Made by a program: the position numbers and the translations under genes. Under the pieces are notes generated by a model. The model had not been told where the DNA came from. It ran no database searches and saw only the letters and a program-made list of their open reading frames with translations. Source: an uncultured Sphingomonadaceae bacterium (GTDB lineage Bacteria > Pseudomonadota > Alphaproteobacteria > Sphingomonadales > Sphingomonadaceae). Taken from it: a DNA stretch of 64,000 nt. The stretch covers positions 1,255,375 to 1,319,374 of the forward strand of contig CANLQI010000001.1 of NCBI GenBank assembly GCA_947493325.1. Direction: 5' to 3'. Positions 39,835-50,405 of this stretch are shown piece after piece (the first letter of the stretch is position 1; every line of letters begins with the position of its first letter).

Positions 39835-40964
39835 TATGCCCCCTCACTTAACAGTCTCTCGTTCACAACCTGGCCATCTCTAGTCAAGCGGATCGCGTCG
39901 CCTATCTCTTCATCCAAAACGGGGCCACCCTTCTCTTCATCCCAGAAGGCGGAGAGAAAGTTGTAGATGTTGCGTGAAAACAGCGCAGATGTATCGGCGG
40001 CAAGGCGGCTGGGCACATTTTTGTGACCCACGATTTTTACGCCATGCTTTTCAACGACCTTACCTGCTACAGCACCTTCGACATTGCCGCCCTGTTCAAC
40101 TGCGAGATCGACGATCACACTGCCCGGTTTCATGGTCTGTATTTGCGCATCGCTTATCAGCCGCGGTGCGGGACGCCCGGGAATCAGCGCAGTCGTAATG
40201 ACAATATCCTGTTTGGCGATATGGCTGCTGACCAACTCCGCTTGCGCTTTTGTATATTCATCCGACATTTCGGTGGCATAGCCGCCTGTGCCTTCGCCTT
40301 CTATGCCGGCAACATCTTCGACGAAGATCGCTTTTGCACCCAGGCTTTCAATCTGCTCTTTTGTCGCGGCGCGGACATCCGTGGCGCTGACCTGTGCGCC
40401 CAATCTGCGCGCCGTGGCAATGGCCTGCAGTCCTGCAACGCCCACGCCCATCACAAAACAGCGCGCGGCGGATACCGTGCCCGCCGCGGTCATCATCATC
40501 GGAAATGCGCGGCCATATTCGGCGGCGGCATCCAATACGGCCTTATAGCCGGAAAGATTGGACTGTGATGACAGGATATCCATCGACTGCGCCCGCGTGA
40601 TACGCGGCATGAATTCCATTGCCAAGGCCTCTATGCCCAATTCCGCATAAGCGTCTACGCGCTTGCGCTCACCAAACGGATTGAGGCTGGCAGCCAGCCA
40701 TGCGCCTTTTTTCACGCCTTTCAGGCTATCAGGTGCAGCGCCCTGAACGCCCAATATGATATCTGCACCCTGAATTGCAGGAGCGCGCGCCTCGATCTTT
40801 GCGCCCGCTTCGCTATATTCTGCGTCGGCAATATGGGCGGTCTCGCCCGCACCTGTCTCAATCGCTATCTCTGCGCCTAGTTTGATGAACTTCTTCACCG
40901 TTTCCGGTGTGGCGGCAACCCGAAGTTCGCCCTCGGCTTGTTCTTTCAGGACAGCGATTTTCAT
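39834..40964 (-). CDS. pntAA: NAD(P) transhydrogenase subunit alpha part 1
   Basis: 376 residues. The NAD(H)-binding domain I is shown by MKIAVLKEQAEGELRVAATPE, GVGVAGLQAIATARRLGAQVSATD and TALIPGRPAPRLI. It binds NADH on the cytoplasmic side and passes hydride to the beta subunit. It begins the pntAA - PH gene - pntAB - pntB operon and lies 48 bases after the small cytochrome oxidase subunit gene. Confidence 0.96.
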   Translation of the reverse strand: MKIAVLKEQAEGELRVAATPETVKKFIKLGAEIAIETGAGETAHIADAEYSEAGAKIEARAPAIQGADIILGVQGAAPDSLKGVKKGAWLAASLNPFGERKRVDAYAELGIEALAMEFMPRITRAQSMDILSSQSNLSGYKAVLDAAAEYGRAFPMMMTAAGTVSAARCFVMGVGVAGLQAIATARRLGAQVSATDVRAATKEQIESLGAKAIFVEDVAGIEGEGTGGYATEMSDEYTKAQAELVSSHIAKQDIVITTALIPGRPAPRLISDAQIQTMKPGSVIVDLAVEQGGNVEGAVAGKVVEKHGVKIVGHKNVPSRLAADTSALFSRNIYNFLSAFWDEEKGGPVLDEEIGDAIRLTRDGQVVNERLLSEGA

Positions 40965-41012
40965 GGGCGCACTTTCAATTCAATGGCAGCTTGATTAGCA
41001 ATGGATCGGCGA

Positions 41013-41138
41013 TCAACCAGCGATCAGCAACACGACGAATGCGGTAACGATGATGGTTGCAACTGTGCCCCATTTCATCAATCCGATAAAACCGGAATAG
41101 GTTTTTTCCGCTGCTTTATAATCATTGCCCGATGACAT
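41013..41138 (-). CDS. aa3-type cytochrome c oxidase subunit IV
   Basis: A 41-residue protein read from ATG at 41138 to TGA at 41013-41015. It begins MSSGNDYKAAEKTYSGFIGL, followed by MKWGTVATIIVTAFVVLLIAG, a single membrane helix. The pattern of a short polar N-terminus with Y-x-x-A-x-x-T-Y-x-x-F and one helix is that of bacterial aa3 oxidase subunit IV. It packs against the oxidase core, and its function is unclear. No other oxidase gene is nearby. It lies 48 bases before pntAA. Confidence 0.85.
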   Translation of the reverse strand: MSSGNDYKAAEKTYSGFIGLMKWGTVATIIVTAFVVLLIAG

Positions 41139-41261
41139 TTTTCACCCTTTCTGTCAGTTACACTTTGCCGGACTGTAGTGGCATGATGGGGCTGGCTCAA
41201 GCACCCATTTGTGATAAATGTGCATAATGGCGCGGCTTGTTCTGGAAGTTTGCACCAACCG

Positions 41262-42356
41262 TCAGCTTGACGTAAGGGCCGCATCGCGCAATCCACGCCA
41301 CACGTTCAGGGATTGCAGCGTTTCCGGCACATCATGCACGCGGATAATGTGCGCGCCCGCATCCATGGAAGTCTGCGCGAGACATAAAGAACCGGCGAGC
41401 CTCTGGTCACTGGGCACTTCATGCGACAATGCGCCAATCATACGCTTGCGGCTCGCCCCGAATAATATCGGCAGGCCAAGCGCATGAAATATAGTTAAAT
41501 TATTGATAAGTAGTAAATTATCACGAAGAGATTTGCCAAAACCAATGCCTGGATCAACAATGATATTTGTGCGCCGCACACCCGCGGCAACGGCAGCTTC
41601 TATCCTTGCCTGTAGATGATCGAAAACGTCTGTCACAACATTGCCATATCCATCATGCTGATGTGGATCTGTACCTGATGACGGACTGTGCATCAATATA
41701 ACCGGACAGCCTGCCTGCGCCACAATTTCTAAAGCGCGCGGGTCATGGGACAGTGCGGATATATCATTCACAATATGTGCCCCGGCTTCGAGCGCAGCCT
41801 CCATAACGGCAGCTTTGCGGGTATCGACTGAAATAATCGCTCCACCTGCAGCCAGTTTTTCGACTACTGGGACAACACGCGCGATTTCATCGCCTTCCCA
41901 AATGGCGGGCGCCCCCGGGCGTGTGGATTCGCCGCCAATATCAATGATGGCTGCGCCCGCCTCTGTCATGGCAAAGCCAGCGTCAGCCGCAGCAGAAAGG
42001 TCACCATCAAAACGCCCGCCATCGGAAAAACTATCCGGCGTCATATTCAATATGCCCATGATCTGCGGTTGATCGAAACGGATTGTTCTGCTGCCAACTA
42101 TCATCGGCGCATGGTTTCTGGACAGATTTGCAAATTGTGCCTGCGCAATCTGTGCCAGTGCGTCCGGAAGTTTGCACAGCGCATTTTCAAAATCGGAAAC
42201 GGAAGTGAGCATCCGGCTCTGCAGCTTACCGTTGTCATATACGGCAATTTCCAGGATATGACACCAGACCAGCGTCCCGCCTAGACGGATGCAGTCGCCT
42301 TCGTACATCTGCGGGCTCTGCGCCATGCCTATAGGACGGACATAGACACGGTTCAT
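41262..42356 (-). CDS. folP: Dihydropteroate synthase
   Basis: 364 residues from ATG at 42356, preceded by AGGAG. The first about 95 residues are an unusual N-terminal region (RVYVRPIGMAQSPQMY ...) not found in E. coli FolP. The catalytic TIM barrel starts at IMGILNMTPDSFSDGGRF and carries IDIGGESTRPGAP, NDISAL and DPGIGFGKS. It joins p-aminobenzoate to dihydropterin pyrophosphate in folate synthesis and is the target of sulfonamides. It lies 16 bases after the ccrM stop on the same strand, so the two are probably cotranscribed. Confidence 0.95.
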   Translation of the reverse strand: MNRVYVRPIGMAQSPQMYEGDCIRLGGTLVWCHILEIAVYDNGKLQSRMLTSVSDFENALCKLPDALAQIAQAQFANLSRNHAPMIVGSRTIRFDQPQIMGILNMTPDSFSDGGRFDGDLSAAADAGFAMTEAGAAIIDIGGESTRPGAPAIWEGDEIARVVPVVEKLAAGGAIISVDTRKAAVMEAALEAGAHIVNDISALSHDPRALEIVAQAGCPVILMHSPSSGTDPHQHDGYGNVVTDVFDHLQARIEAAVAAGVRRTNIIVDPGIGFGKSLRDNLLLINNLTIFHALGLPILFGASRKRMIGALSHEVPSDQRLAGSLCLAQTSMDAGAHIIRVHDVPETLQSLNVWRGLRDAALTSS

Positions 42357-42372
42357 GGTTTGCTCCTGCGAC

Positions 42373-43705
<1,333 letters not shown>

Positions 43706-43734
43706 ACCCCCTTAAAAAACGTGAAATTCGTGCG

Positions 43735-44307
43735 TCAGATCAGCGATAATTGCGCGACAGGCGAAAAAGATTTGCGGTGATATGGCGTGGCACCGTGGTT
43801 GCGCAGCGCCGCCATATGTTCGGCGGTGCCATAGCCCTTGTTGCTCTCCCATCCATAGTGCGGATGGTCCTTCGCAGCGTTCCGCATCATCGCGTCACGT
43901 GTTTCCTTGGCAATGATTGAGGCTGCGGAAATACAAGGATGAATGGCATCACCGCCAACAACCGCTTCCGCCGAATAAAGCCATGGTGGCAAGCGATTGC
44001 CATCCACAAGGACGTGATCGGGCGTGTTTCGCAATGCTTCCACCGCGCGGGTCATGGCGCGCATCGTCGCATGCAAGATATTGATCTCGTCAATTTCTTC
44101 AACGGACGCAATACCGACGCCAAACGAGCATTTCGCGCGGATTTGAATTTCCAACTCCGCGCGGCGCTTTGCGGTGAGTTTCTTGCTGTCATCCAGCCCG
44201 GCAATACCGTGGCCATGCGGCAGGATAACGGCGGCAGCCACAACCGGCCCAGCCAACGGACCCCTGCCCGCTTCATCTACACCTGCGATAATTTTCCCTC
44301 TCTCCAT
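43735..44307 (-). CDS. rnhB: Ribonuclease HII
   Basis: 190 residues. It begins with the active-site segment [20 protein letters not shown] (Asp11-Glu12), with later VDGNRLPPW and [11 protein letters not shown]. RNase HII removes single ribonucleotides embedded in DNA. It lies just upstream of ccrM in the same direction, 213 bases before its start, and runs divergently from the sugar dehydrogenase gene. Confidence 0.96.
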   Translation of the reverse strand: MERGKIIAGVDEAGRGPLAGPVVAAAVILPHGHGIAGLDDSKKLTAKRRAELEIQIRAKCSFGVGIASVEEIDEINILHATMRAMTRAVEALRNTPDHVLVDGNRLPPWLYSAEAVVGGDAIHPCISAASIIAKETRDAMMRNAAKDHPHYGWESNKGYGTAEHMAALRNHGATPYHRKSFSPVAQLSLI

Positions 44308-44432
44308 GGCTCATCGCTAGCCATCACAGGGAACAAATGCCAGACAAATAGATTATCAGACTAAACATATTTGAAAACTGCACTACATATATAGACAACA
44401 ACACACCGGACCAGTCCGAACAGGAGATTACC

Positions 44433-45605
44433 ATGTACCGCCTTGCTTCCGCCGCCATTCTGCCATTCATCCTCGTGGCCTGTACCGCCAGCAACGGAAA
44501 TGCCGCAAGCGGTGAAAGCGAAGGCGCGCAAACCGCCACTATTTCGCCTGTCGACGGCCCTGCCTTTACCAAGAATGAAATGGGCACATTTGAAGAGCCA
44601 TGGGCCATGACTTTCCTGCCAAATGGCATCCTGCTGATTACCGAAAAAGAAGGCACCGTTAAATTTGTTGACACCAAGTCAGCGCCGCAGCGGATTGGCA
44701 GCATAAGCGGCGTTCCCGAAGTCGATTATGGTGGTCAGGGCGGTCTGGGTGATATTGTGCCTGCGCCCGATTTTGCTGACAGCAATATGGTCTATCTGAG
44801 CTGGGCCGAAGCGGGTGAAGGCGACACGCGCGGCGCTGTGGTCGGACGTGCCAAACTGGTGCTGGATGAAGCGGACGCGGGCCGTCTTGAAGATATGGAA
44901 ATTGTCTGGAAACAATATCCCAAGGTTACGGGCCGCGGCCATTATTCGCACCGCATCGTCTTTTCCCCCGACGGCAAATATATGTATATCGGATCGGGCG
45001 AGCGGCAGAAATTCGACCCTTCGCAGGATATGCAATCCAATATGGGCAAGATCGTCCGGCTTCATCCCGATGGCAGCGTACCTGAAGACAATCCTTTTGC
45101 TGACCAGGGCGGCGTGACTGCGCAGATCTGGTCGCTGGGCCACCGCAATATATTGGGCATGGCTTTCGATAGTGAGGGCCGCCTGTGGAATCAGGAAATG
45201 GGACCGAAAGACGGTGACGAACTCAATCTTGTCAAAAAAGGCGAGAATTACGGCTATCCGATTGTTTCCGAAGGCGTGCATTATGATGGCGAGAATATTC
45301 CCAACCACGACACCCGCCCCGAATTTGCCGCACCCGCCGTGGCATGGGTACCAACGATCGCACCTGCAGGGCTGATTTTCTATACCGGCGATAAATTCCC
45401 GGCATGGCAGGACAGCGCCTTTATCGGCGGCCTGCGTAGCGAGGCGCTGATCCGCGTCAGCTTTGACGGCGAAAGCGCCAAGGAAGCCGAGCGGTTTGAA
45501 ATGGGCGCACGTATCCGCGAAGTCGAACAGGGACCGGATGGCAATATCTGGATACTGGAAGATGGCGAAGGCGCGAAGCTCTATAAAATCACTCCTTCTC
45601 AATAG
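44433..45605 (+). CDS. PQQ-type sugar (glucose/sorbosone) dehydrogenase lipoprotein
   Basis: 390 residues from ATG at 44433, with AGGAG upstream. A signal peptide ends in the lipobox ILVACTAS (Cys17), so it should be anchored in the envelope. The beta-propeller is recognised by FEEPWAMTFLPNGILLITEKEG, GHYSHRIVFSPDGKYMYIGSG, HRNILGMAFD and NQEMGPKDGDELNLV. This group of Asd/soluble-glucose-dehydrogenase-like proteins binds PQQ and oxidises aldose sugars. The precise sugar is not predictable. It converges on the extensin-like gene 18 bases ahead. Confidence 0.88.
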   Translation: MYRLASAAILPFILVACTASNGNAASGESEGAQTATISPVDGPAFTKNEMGTFEEPWAMTFLPNGILLITEKEGTVKFVDTKSAPQRIGSISGVPEVDYGGQGGLGDIVPAPDFADSNMVYLSWAEAGEGDTRGAVVGRAKLVLDEADAGRLEDMEIVWKQYPKVTGRGHYSHRIVFSPDGKYMYIGSGERQKFDPSQDMQSNMGKIVRLHPDGSVPEDNPFADQGGVTAQIWSLGHRNILGMAFDSEGRLWNQEMGPKDGDELNLVKKGENYGYPIVSEGVHYDGENIPNHDTRPEFAAPAVAWVPTIAPAGLIFYTGDKFPAWQDSAFIGGLRSEALIRVSFDGESAKEAERFEMGARIREVEQGPDGNIWILEDGEGAKLYKITPSQ

Positions 45606-45623
45606 GTTACTGGCGCGGTAGAG

Positions 45624-46370
45624 TTACCGGCACACGGCTTCGCCCAAAAGACCCCGGTCCGTCTGGTCAAAATGGAAATGGTCCGCATGGGCTGCATTAT
45701 AATCGGGTGACAGCACTGTTCCAAAAAGGTCACATGCGCCATCGCGGACAGAGACAAGAAACTCTGATTTCGCCGTGCCCTTGCCCCAGTCGCGCCGGAT
45801 ATTGACAGTGCGCCCGTCTGCCAAATCGAATGCCGCAATATCGATGGCATTTCCGGTCGCATGTTGGCTCCACCTGCCCTCACTGCGGCCATAAACACGG
45901 CGGCAGCTATAGGAACCATAATGCCGGATGCGTATCACCGCCGAGCCGAGCAGACGCTCCGCTTCGGGTTTCAAAACGCGCCATTCCCACAGTGCCATTG
46001 CCGCAACGACCGGACAGGATGGCGCCACATCGGAAGGCTGATAGCGAATGGCAAGCGCGCCGCCGCGATTTGGCCGGATCAGATTATCCGCGTGACATTC
46101 ACGCTGCCCCTGCGGCGGCAATGCTGTATATTTAACCTCTGCATCGTCCAGTAACGCGGTGCATTTTTGATTGTCATGGCCCAATGCGCCGAGTTTGTTG
46201 ACTGTGAAAGGTCCAACAGGATCTGCGAGATTGAGCTGCGTCCAGGGCGCAATCTCGGGATTATTTTCGGCATAATACCAGCCAAACGCCAAAACTGCAG
46301 CGAGCAATGCCCATTGCAGCAACCTCTTGATGCGGGCCTTGCGGCGACGCCGGGCATATTTGCTCGCCAT
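45624..46370 (-). CDS. Extensin-like family protein
   Basis: 248 residues. The N-terminus is strongly basic (ASKYARRRRKARIKRLLQ) with a membrane helix (WALLAAVLAFGWYYAE), then a periplasmic domain with the family pattern HYGSYSCRRVYGRSEGRWSQ HATGNAIDIAAF, and a histidine pair DHFHFDQ. It resembles D-Ala-D-Ala peptidase-type metalloenzymes (the extensin_2 family), with conserved His and Asp residues. The function is not established, and a cell-wall role is likely. It follows DUF1499 by 7 bases. Confidence 0.85.
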   Translation of the reverse strand: MASKYARRRRKARIKRLLQWALLAAVLAFGWYYAENNPEIAPWTQLNLADPVGPFTVNKLGALGHDNQKCTALLDDAEVKYTALPPQGQRECHADNLIRPNRGGALAIRYQPSDVAPSCPVVAAMALWEWRVLKPEAERLLGSAVIRIRHYGSYSCRRVYGRSEGRWSQHATGNAIDIAAFDLADGRTVNIRRDWGKGTAKSEFLVSVRDGACDLFGTVLSPDYNAAHADHFHFDQTDRGLLGEAVCR

Positions 46371-46377
46371 AAATCCG

Positions 46378-47172
46378 TCAGTTTGCCGAGAACGATACCT
46401 TTAGATCAGCCAGAAGTTCACGCACGCGCTTTGCATTCACGCCCAGATCACTCAGCCCGATGCGCGAAACCGAGCGGATGTCGACAATCGTCTCGCCCTC
46501 TTTCTCGCCCGATACAATGCGCAGTACCACATCATCCTTGAATTTGAGCAGCGCCACAGTGTCTGTCGCCTCAATCCGGCCTTCAGCGGCATCCGCAGTG
46601 GCAATTTCCCAGCCGCCTTGTTTTATCAGCGCTTCGGCTTTGGCAAAAACTTCGTCCGTGGGGGCCTGCAACGTCAATGTCTGGATGTCGCCATAGGCAT
46701 TCTGATGCATTTTCATCCAGCGTTCGCGCGCATCCATACCGCGAAATTCCGGGTCTTTATGCCCTGGCATATTCTGTAAATTATCCTTGCGCAGTTCCAG
46801 CACTGCAAACGCAGGCGGATTTTCCAGGTCCGTTGTGATGTCATGGATCATTGGCAGCGAGCGCGCCTTGGATATCTGTGTACCGATATAGCCGACATAG
46901 CCGCCTGCAAGTAACATACCGAGCAATGCAACCAATATGATCCTTTTGCCGGCTTTCAGGTAGCGCAAGACCGTATATAGACCGATAAGCAGAGCAGCGA
47001 TACCAATGAAGAACGCGTATCTGAGCGCCGCCATGCCATCCATTTTGGCCCACCAGCCCTCACCTGCCCCGATAGCGCCAATAAGTGCCATGGCAACACA
47101 TGCCACGCCCAGCAACAGTGTTAGCCGGGATAGCCATATCGACCAGTGCAATCTTTTCGGTGTATCATTCAT
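46378..47172 (-). CDS. DUF1499 membrane protein
   Basis: 264 residues from ATG at 47172. The first part has three or four membrane helices (LSRLTLLLGVACVAMALIGA; YAFFIGIAALLIGLYTVL; ILVALLGMLLAGGYVG). The C-terminal about 130 residues match DUF1499, which has the conserved EGETIVDIRSVSRIGLSDLG and an extended basic tail. Role unknown. It is divergent from the MFS transporter across 108 bases and is cotranscribed with the extensin-like gene. Confidence 0.83.
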   Translation of the reverse strand: MNDTPKRLHWSIWLSRLTLLLGVACVAMALIGAIGAGEGWWAKMDGMAALRYAFFIGIAALLIGLYTVLRYLKAGKRIILVALLGMLLAGGYVGYIGTQISKARSLPMIHDITTDLENPPAFAVLELRKDNLQNMPGHKDPEFRGMDARERWMKMHQNAYGDIQTLTLQAPTDEVFAKAEALIKQGGWEIATADAAEGRIEATDTVALLKFKDDVVLRIVSGEKEGETIVDIRSVSRIGLSDLGVNAKRVRELLADLKVSFSAN

Positions 47173-47280
47173 TATCAAGTCCCCGTGCCCAATCTGCAAT
47201 TTTCCCTTTCCTGAAGTCTTGCCCTGCCATTGTCAAACACTCCCTGCCCGGATAGGGCAGTCACCCGCATTGCCGCGGCA

Positions 47281-48558
47281 ATGGATACGAATATGGATGA
47301 CACACAAAGCATCATGACCCCGCGCCAACGCAAAATGGCGACCACATTCGTGCTTGTCACGGTTTTCATCTATTCCATGGGCTTTGGCATCATCATGCCC
47401 GTGCTGCCCGACCTGATTATGGAATTGGAGGGCATATCGCTGTCCGAAGCCACGCTGATCGGCGGATATCTGGCGGCGTCCTATGCATTGTTTCAGTTCC
47501 TGCTGGGGCCATTGATAGGCAACTTGAGCGACAAATACGGGCGGCGGCCGATATTCCTGCTCTCATTGCTCGGTTTCGGTATCGATTATGCACTCATGGG
47601 CTTTGCACCCAATATCATCTGGCTGTTTATCGGCCGTTCCATCGCGGGCGGACTGGGCGCAATATTCGGCCCCGCTAATTCCGCCATGGCTGATATGAGC
47701 AGCGGTGAAGACCGCGCCAAGGGCTTTGGCCTGGTCGGTGCAGCGTTCGGCATCGGTTTTATCGTCGGGCCTGCACTGGGCGGTTTGCTGGGCGATATCA
47801 GCACGCGGGCACCGTTTTTTGTGGCATCGGGCCTTGCCATCATCAATTTCCTGTTCGGACTGTTTGCATTTCAGGAAACTCTGCCCAAAGAAAAAAGGCG
47901 TACGTTCCAGTTCAGCCGCGCCAATCCGGTGGGGGCGCTCGCCAATCTGCGCAAATATCCATCCATTCTGGGGATCGCCCTCGCCTATTTCCTGTGGATG
48001 CTGTGCACTTCCATTTATCCGTCCACATGGGCCTATTATGCGCCTGCACAATTTGGCTGGGACAGCAAGACGGTCGGCTATTCGCTGGCATTAGTGGGGC
48101 TGAGCATGGCGCTGGTACAAACATTCGTGCTGGGCCGCAGTGTTGCCAGATACGGCGAACGCAAGACGGTCATTATCGGCATCAGCGCCGCGATATGTTT
48201 CCTGCTCTGTTATACAATCAGCACGAGCGCCACTCTTGCCTTTGTCGTATGTGCGCTCGTCGGTGTGCAGGGGATGGTGATGCCCAGCCTGAATGCCATG
48301 ATGTCCCGGCGCATCCCCGACAATATGCAGGGCGAGTTGCAAGGTTTTAACGGCAGCATGGGGGCGCTAGCGACACTGGCCGCGCCGCTTGTCTACAACA
48401 CGGCCCTGTCGCATTTCACTGCGCCAGAGCGGTCCGCCCAATTTGCAGGCGCACCTTTCGCAATAGCCGCAGCGGTTGCGGTTCTGACGCTTATCATCGT
48501 GTTTCGCCTGAAACCTGCCGATAAAATACGCAAAAAGCTAAAAGATGCGGCTGCATAG
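47281..48558 (+). CDS. Major facilitator superfamily transporter (TetA/Bcr-like)
   Basis: 425 residues from ATG at 47281 (ATG at 47293 and 47314 are alternatives). It has 12 hydrophobic helices; the loop motif [19 protein letters not shown] after helix 2 and the second-half equivalent are typical of the drug:H+ antiporter-1 family. [10 protein letters not shown] in helix 1 resembles TetA-type tetracycline exporters, but the substrate cannot be named. It has no repressor gene beside it. Confidence 0.88.
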   Translation: MDTNMDDTQSIMTPRQRKMATTFVLVTVFIYSMGFGIIMPVLPDLIMELEGISLSEATLIGGYLAASYALFQFLLGPLIGNLSDKYGRRPIFLLSLLGFGIDYALMGFAPNIIWLFIGRSIAGGLGAIFGPANSAMADMSSGEDRAKGFGLVGAAFGIGFIVGPALGGLLGDISTRAPFFVASGLAIINFLFGLFAFQETLPKEKRRTFQFSRANPVGALANLRKYPSILGIALAYFLWMLCTSIYPSTWAYYAPAQFGWDSKTVGYSLALVGLSMALVQTFVLGRSVARYGERKTVIIGISAAICFLLCYTISTSATLAFVVCALVGVQGMVMPSLNAMMSRRIPDNMQGELQGFNGSMGALATLAAPLVYNTALSHFTAPERSAQFAGAPFAIAAAVAVLTLIIVFRLKPADKIRKKLKDAAA

Positions 48559-48596
48559 CCTCGACAAAGCCGCAAATTCCGCCTATCCGCGCGCAT

Positions 48597-48642
48597 CCAA
48601 TATTAAACAGGCCAATATTTAAGTAGGTCAATATTAAGCAGG
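48597..48642. repeat. Three tandem imperfect 15-16 bp repeats
   Basis: The units CCAATATTAAACAGG (48597-48611), CCAATATTTAAGTAGG (48612-48627) and TCAATATTAAGCAGG (48628-48642) follow one another without gaps, directly ahead of the GNAT gene. The last unit supplies the putative ribosome site AGCAGG. Confidence 0.8.
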
Positions 48643-48654
48643 AAAGCATCGCTC

Positions 48655-49167
48655 GTGATAGAACTTATCCCCCTTGCCGAAATTCCTGCCGACTGGACTG
48701 AGGAGCTTCTGGACCGCGCATTCGGTGCAGATCGGCGCAAGCGTACAGCCTATAAGGTGCGCGAGGGCCTTGAAGAACTGGGCGCTCTCAGCTTTGCCGC
48801 AGTTGACGGCGAGCGCCATCTGGCGGGAACCATACAATGCTGGCCGGTCATGCTCACGGAACCGGATGGCAAAACGCATCCGATGATAATGGTGGGACCG
48901 GTAGCCGTATTACCCGAAAAGCAGGGCGAGAATATTGGTAAAAAACTGATGCGCAAAACGCTCGACACGTTGGCTGCAAACGAAAGCCTGCCGCTCGTCA
49001 TGGTGGGTGATCCTGAATATTACGACCGCTTTTTCAGCTTTAGCGCAGACCGGACAGGCGGCTGGGACCTGCCCGGACCTTTTGAAAAACACCGCCTGCT
49101 CGTACGCGCGCGCGAGGGGCAGGAATTGCCCGCAAAAGGCATGCTGGGACCCTGGAAACGCGGATAG
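48655..49167 (+). CDS. GNAT-family N-acetyltransferase
   Basis: 170 residues from GTG at 48655. The acetyl-CoA-binding core VGPVAVLPEKQGENIGKKLMRKTL has the Q-x-x-G-x-G/A pattern (QGENIG). It continues VMVGDPEYYDRFFSF, which is typical of the YhbS-like group. The target of acetylation is unknown. A GTG start is used with weak ribosome pairing in the repeat just upstream. Confidence 0.87.
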   Translation: MIELIPLAEIPADWTEELLDRAFGADRRKRTAYKVREGLEELGALSFAAVDGERHLAGTIQCWPVMLTEPDGKTHPMIMVGPVAVLPEKQGENIGKKLMRKTLDTLAANESLPLVMVGDPEYYDRFFSFSADRTGGWDLPGPFEKHRLLVRAREGQELPAKGMLGPWKRG

Positions 49168-49233
49168 TCGCGCGCGATTGTCACAATAGGGCTTTGCTCT
49201 GGCTCTGCGGCATATTATCTTGCATAGACAGAT

Positions 49234-49812
49234 ATGCCTTACGAACCGCCTCCCGAAATTGCATCGCTCTCGCTCACCGAAATTGGCGAGTTGATTGCGC
49301 AGCGCAAATTGCCACCCGTCGAAAGCTGGAACCCTGAGCGTAGCGGCGATAGCGAGATGCGGATCGCCCGTGATGGCAGCTGGTTTCATCAAGACGCGCC
49401 CATCACCCGGCCCGCCATGGTACGGGCGTTTTCTTCAGTGCTGCGCAAAAATGAGGATGGGACGTATATGCTTGTCACGCCTTATGAAAAACTCAGCATA
49501 GAAGTGGAAGATGCGCCCTTTATCGCCGTTGATGTCACAAGCGAGGGTGAAGGCCAAAATAGAGTCCTCGCATTTCGGCTCAATACCGATGATCTGGTTG
49601 TTGCCGGAGCGGACAACACCCTCACTATCAATCAGCAAAACGGCAAACCTGCGCCCTATCTGCATGTGCGCGGCGGGCTGCAGGCGCGGATAACCCGCGC
49701 GGTATTTTATGAGCTGGCCGAATGGGCCATAATTGAAAAGAATAATATTTATAATGAGTCGGTTGGACTTTGGAGTTCAGGTAAATTCTTTGCTTTTGAG
49801 GAGGCTGCATGA
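49234..49812 (+). CDS. DUF1285 protein
   Basis: 192 residues. Conserved DUF1285 features are visible: WNPERSGDSEMRIARDGSWFHQ near the start and TPYEKLSIEVEDAPFIAVDV in the middle. It is a soluble protein of unknown role. The gene overlaps the nudix gene by 4 bases (ATGA) and forms the usual alphaproteobacterial unit DUF1285-nudix-cca. Confidence 0.88.
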   Translation: MPYEPPPEIASLSLTEIGELIAQRKLPPVESWNPERSGDSEMRIARDGSWFHQDAPITRPAMVRAFSSVLRKNEDGTYMLVTPYEKLSIEVEDAPFIAVDVTSEGEGQNRVLAFRLNTDDLVVAGADNTLTINQQNGKPAPYLHVRGGLQARITRAVFYELAEWAIIEKNNIYNESVGLWSSGKFFAFEEAA

Positions 49813-50405
49813 GCCTTCATAGCCGCCTTTCACGGGCATTGGATGACAATATTTCGGCACGCGGGACCATCCGCGATGAACGGCATTTTTTCGAAGCGGC
49901 GCAGCAGTTGACCCCTGCCGCTGTGCTGATTCCCATCACGGACCGTACAGAGCCGGGCGTCATTCTGACCCAGCGCCCATCGAATATGCGCAGCCACCCC
50001 GGGCAAGTCGCTTTTCCGGGCGGAAAAATTGACCCCGAAGACGCAGATGCAATGGCAGCCGCACTGCGTGAAGCCGATGAAGAGCTCGCAATTCCTGGCG
50101 ATAGCGTCGATATCATCGGTACAGTCGATGAATATTATAGCGGCAGCGGCTTTGCGATTACGCCGGTTTTGGGTGTTGTACCGCCCGACCTCCCCCTTAA
50201 ACCCAATCCTGCCGAGGTAGAGGACTGGTTTGAAGTGCCACTCGGCTTTATACTTGATCCGCAAAATCTGATGGAAAGGTCAGCAATGTGGCAGGGGCGC
50301 AAACGGCAATATTACGAAATACTATGGCAGGACCGCCGTATATGGGGCGTCACTGCAGGCATTATCCACAATCTGGCCGCGCGTCTGGAATGGCCGCATG
50401 ACTGA
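49809..50405 (+). CDS. Nudix hydrolase, CoA pyrophosphatase type
   Basis: 198 residues. The nudix box is at about 71-93: GGKIDPEDADAMAAALREAD EE, with G, E, R, E-E in place; the inserted residues after the first Gly-Gly and the DEELAI end are typical of NudL-like CoA pyrophosphatases. These cut CoA or its derivatives to 3',5'-ADP and phosphopantetheine. It is in the middle of the DUF1285-nudix-cca unit and overlaps cca by 8 bases. Confidence 0.88.
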   Translation: MSLHSRLSRALDDNISARGTIRDERHFFEAAQQLTPAAVLIPITDRTEPGVILTQRPSNMRSHPGQVAFPGGKIDPEDADAMAAALREADEELAIPGDSVDIIGTVDEYYSGSGFAITPVLGVVPPDLPLKPNPAEVEDWFEVPLGFILDPQNLMERSAMWQGRKRQYYEILWQDRRIWGVTAGIIHNLAARLEWPHD

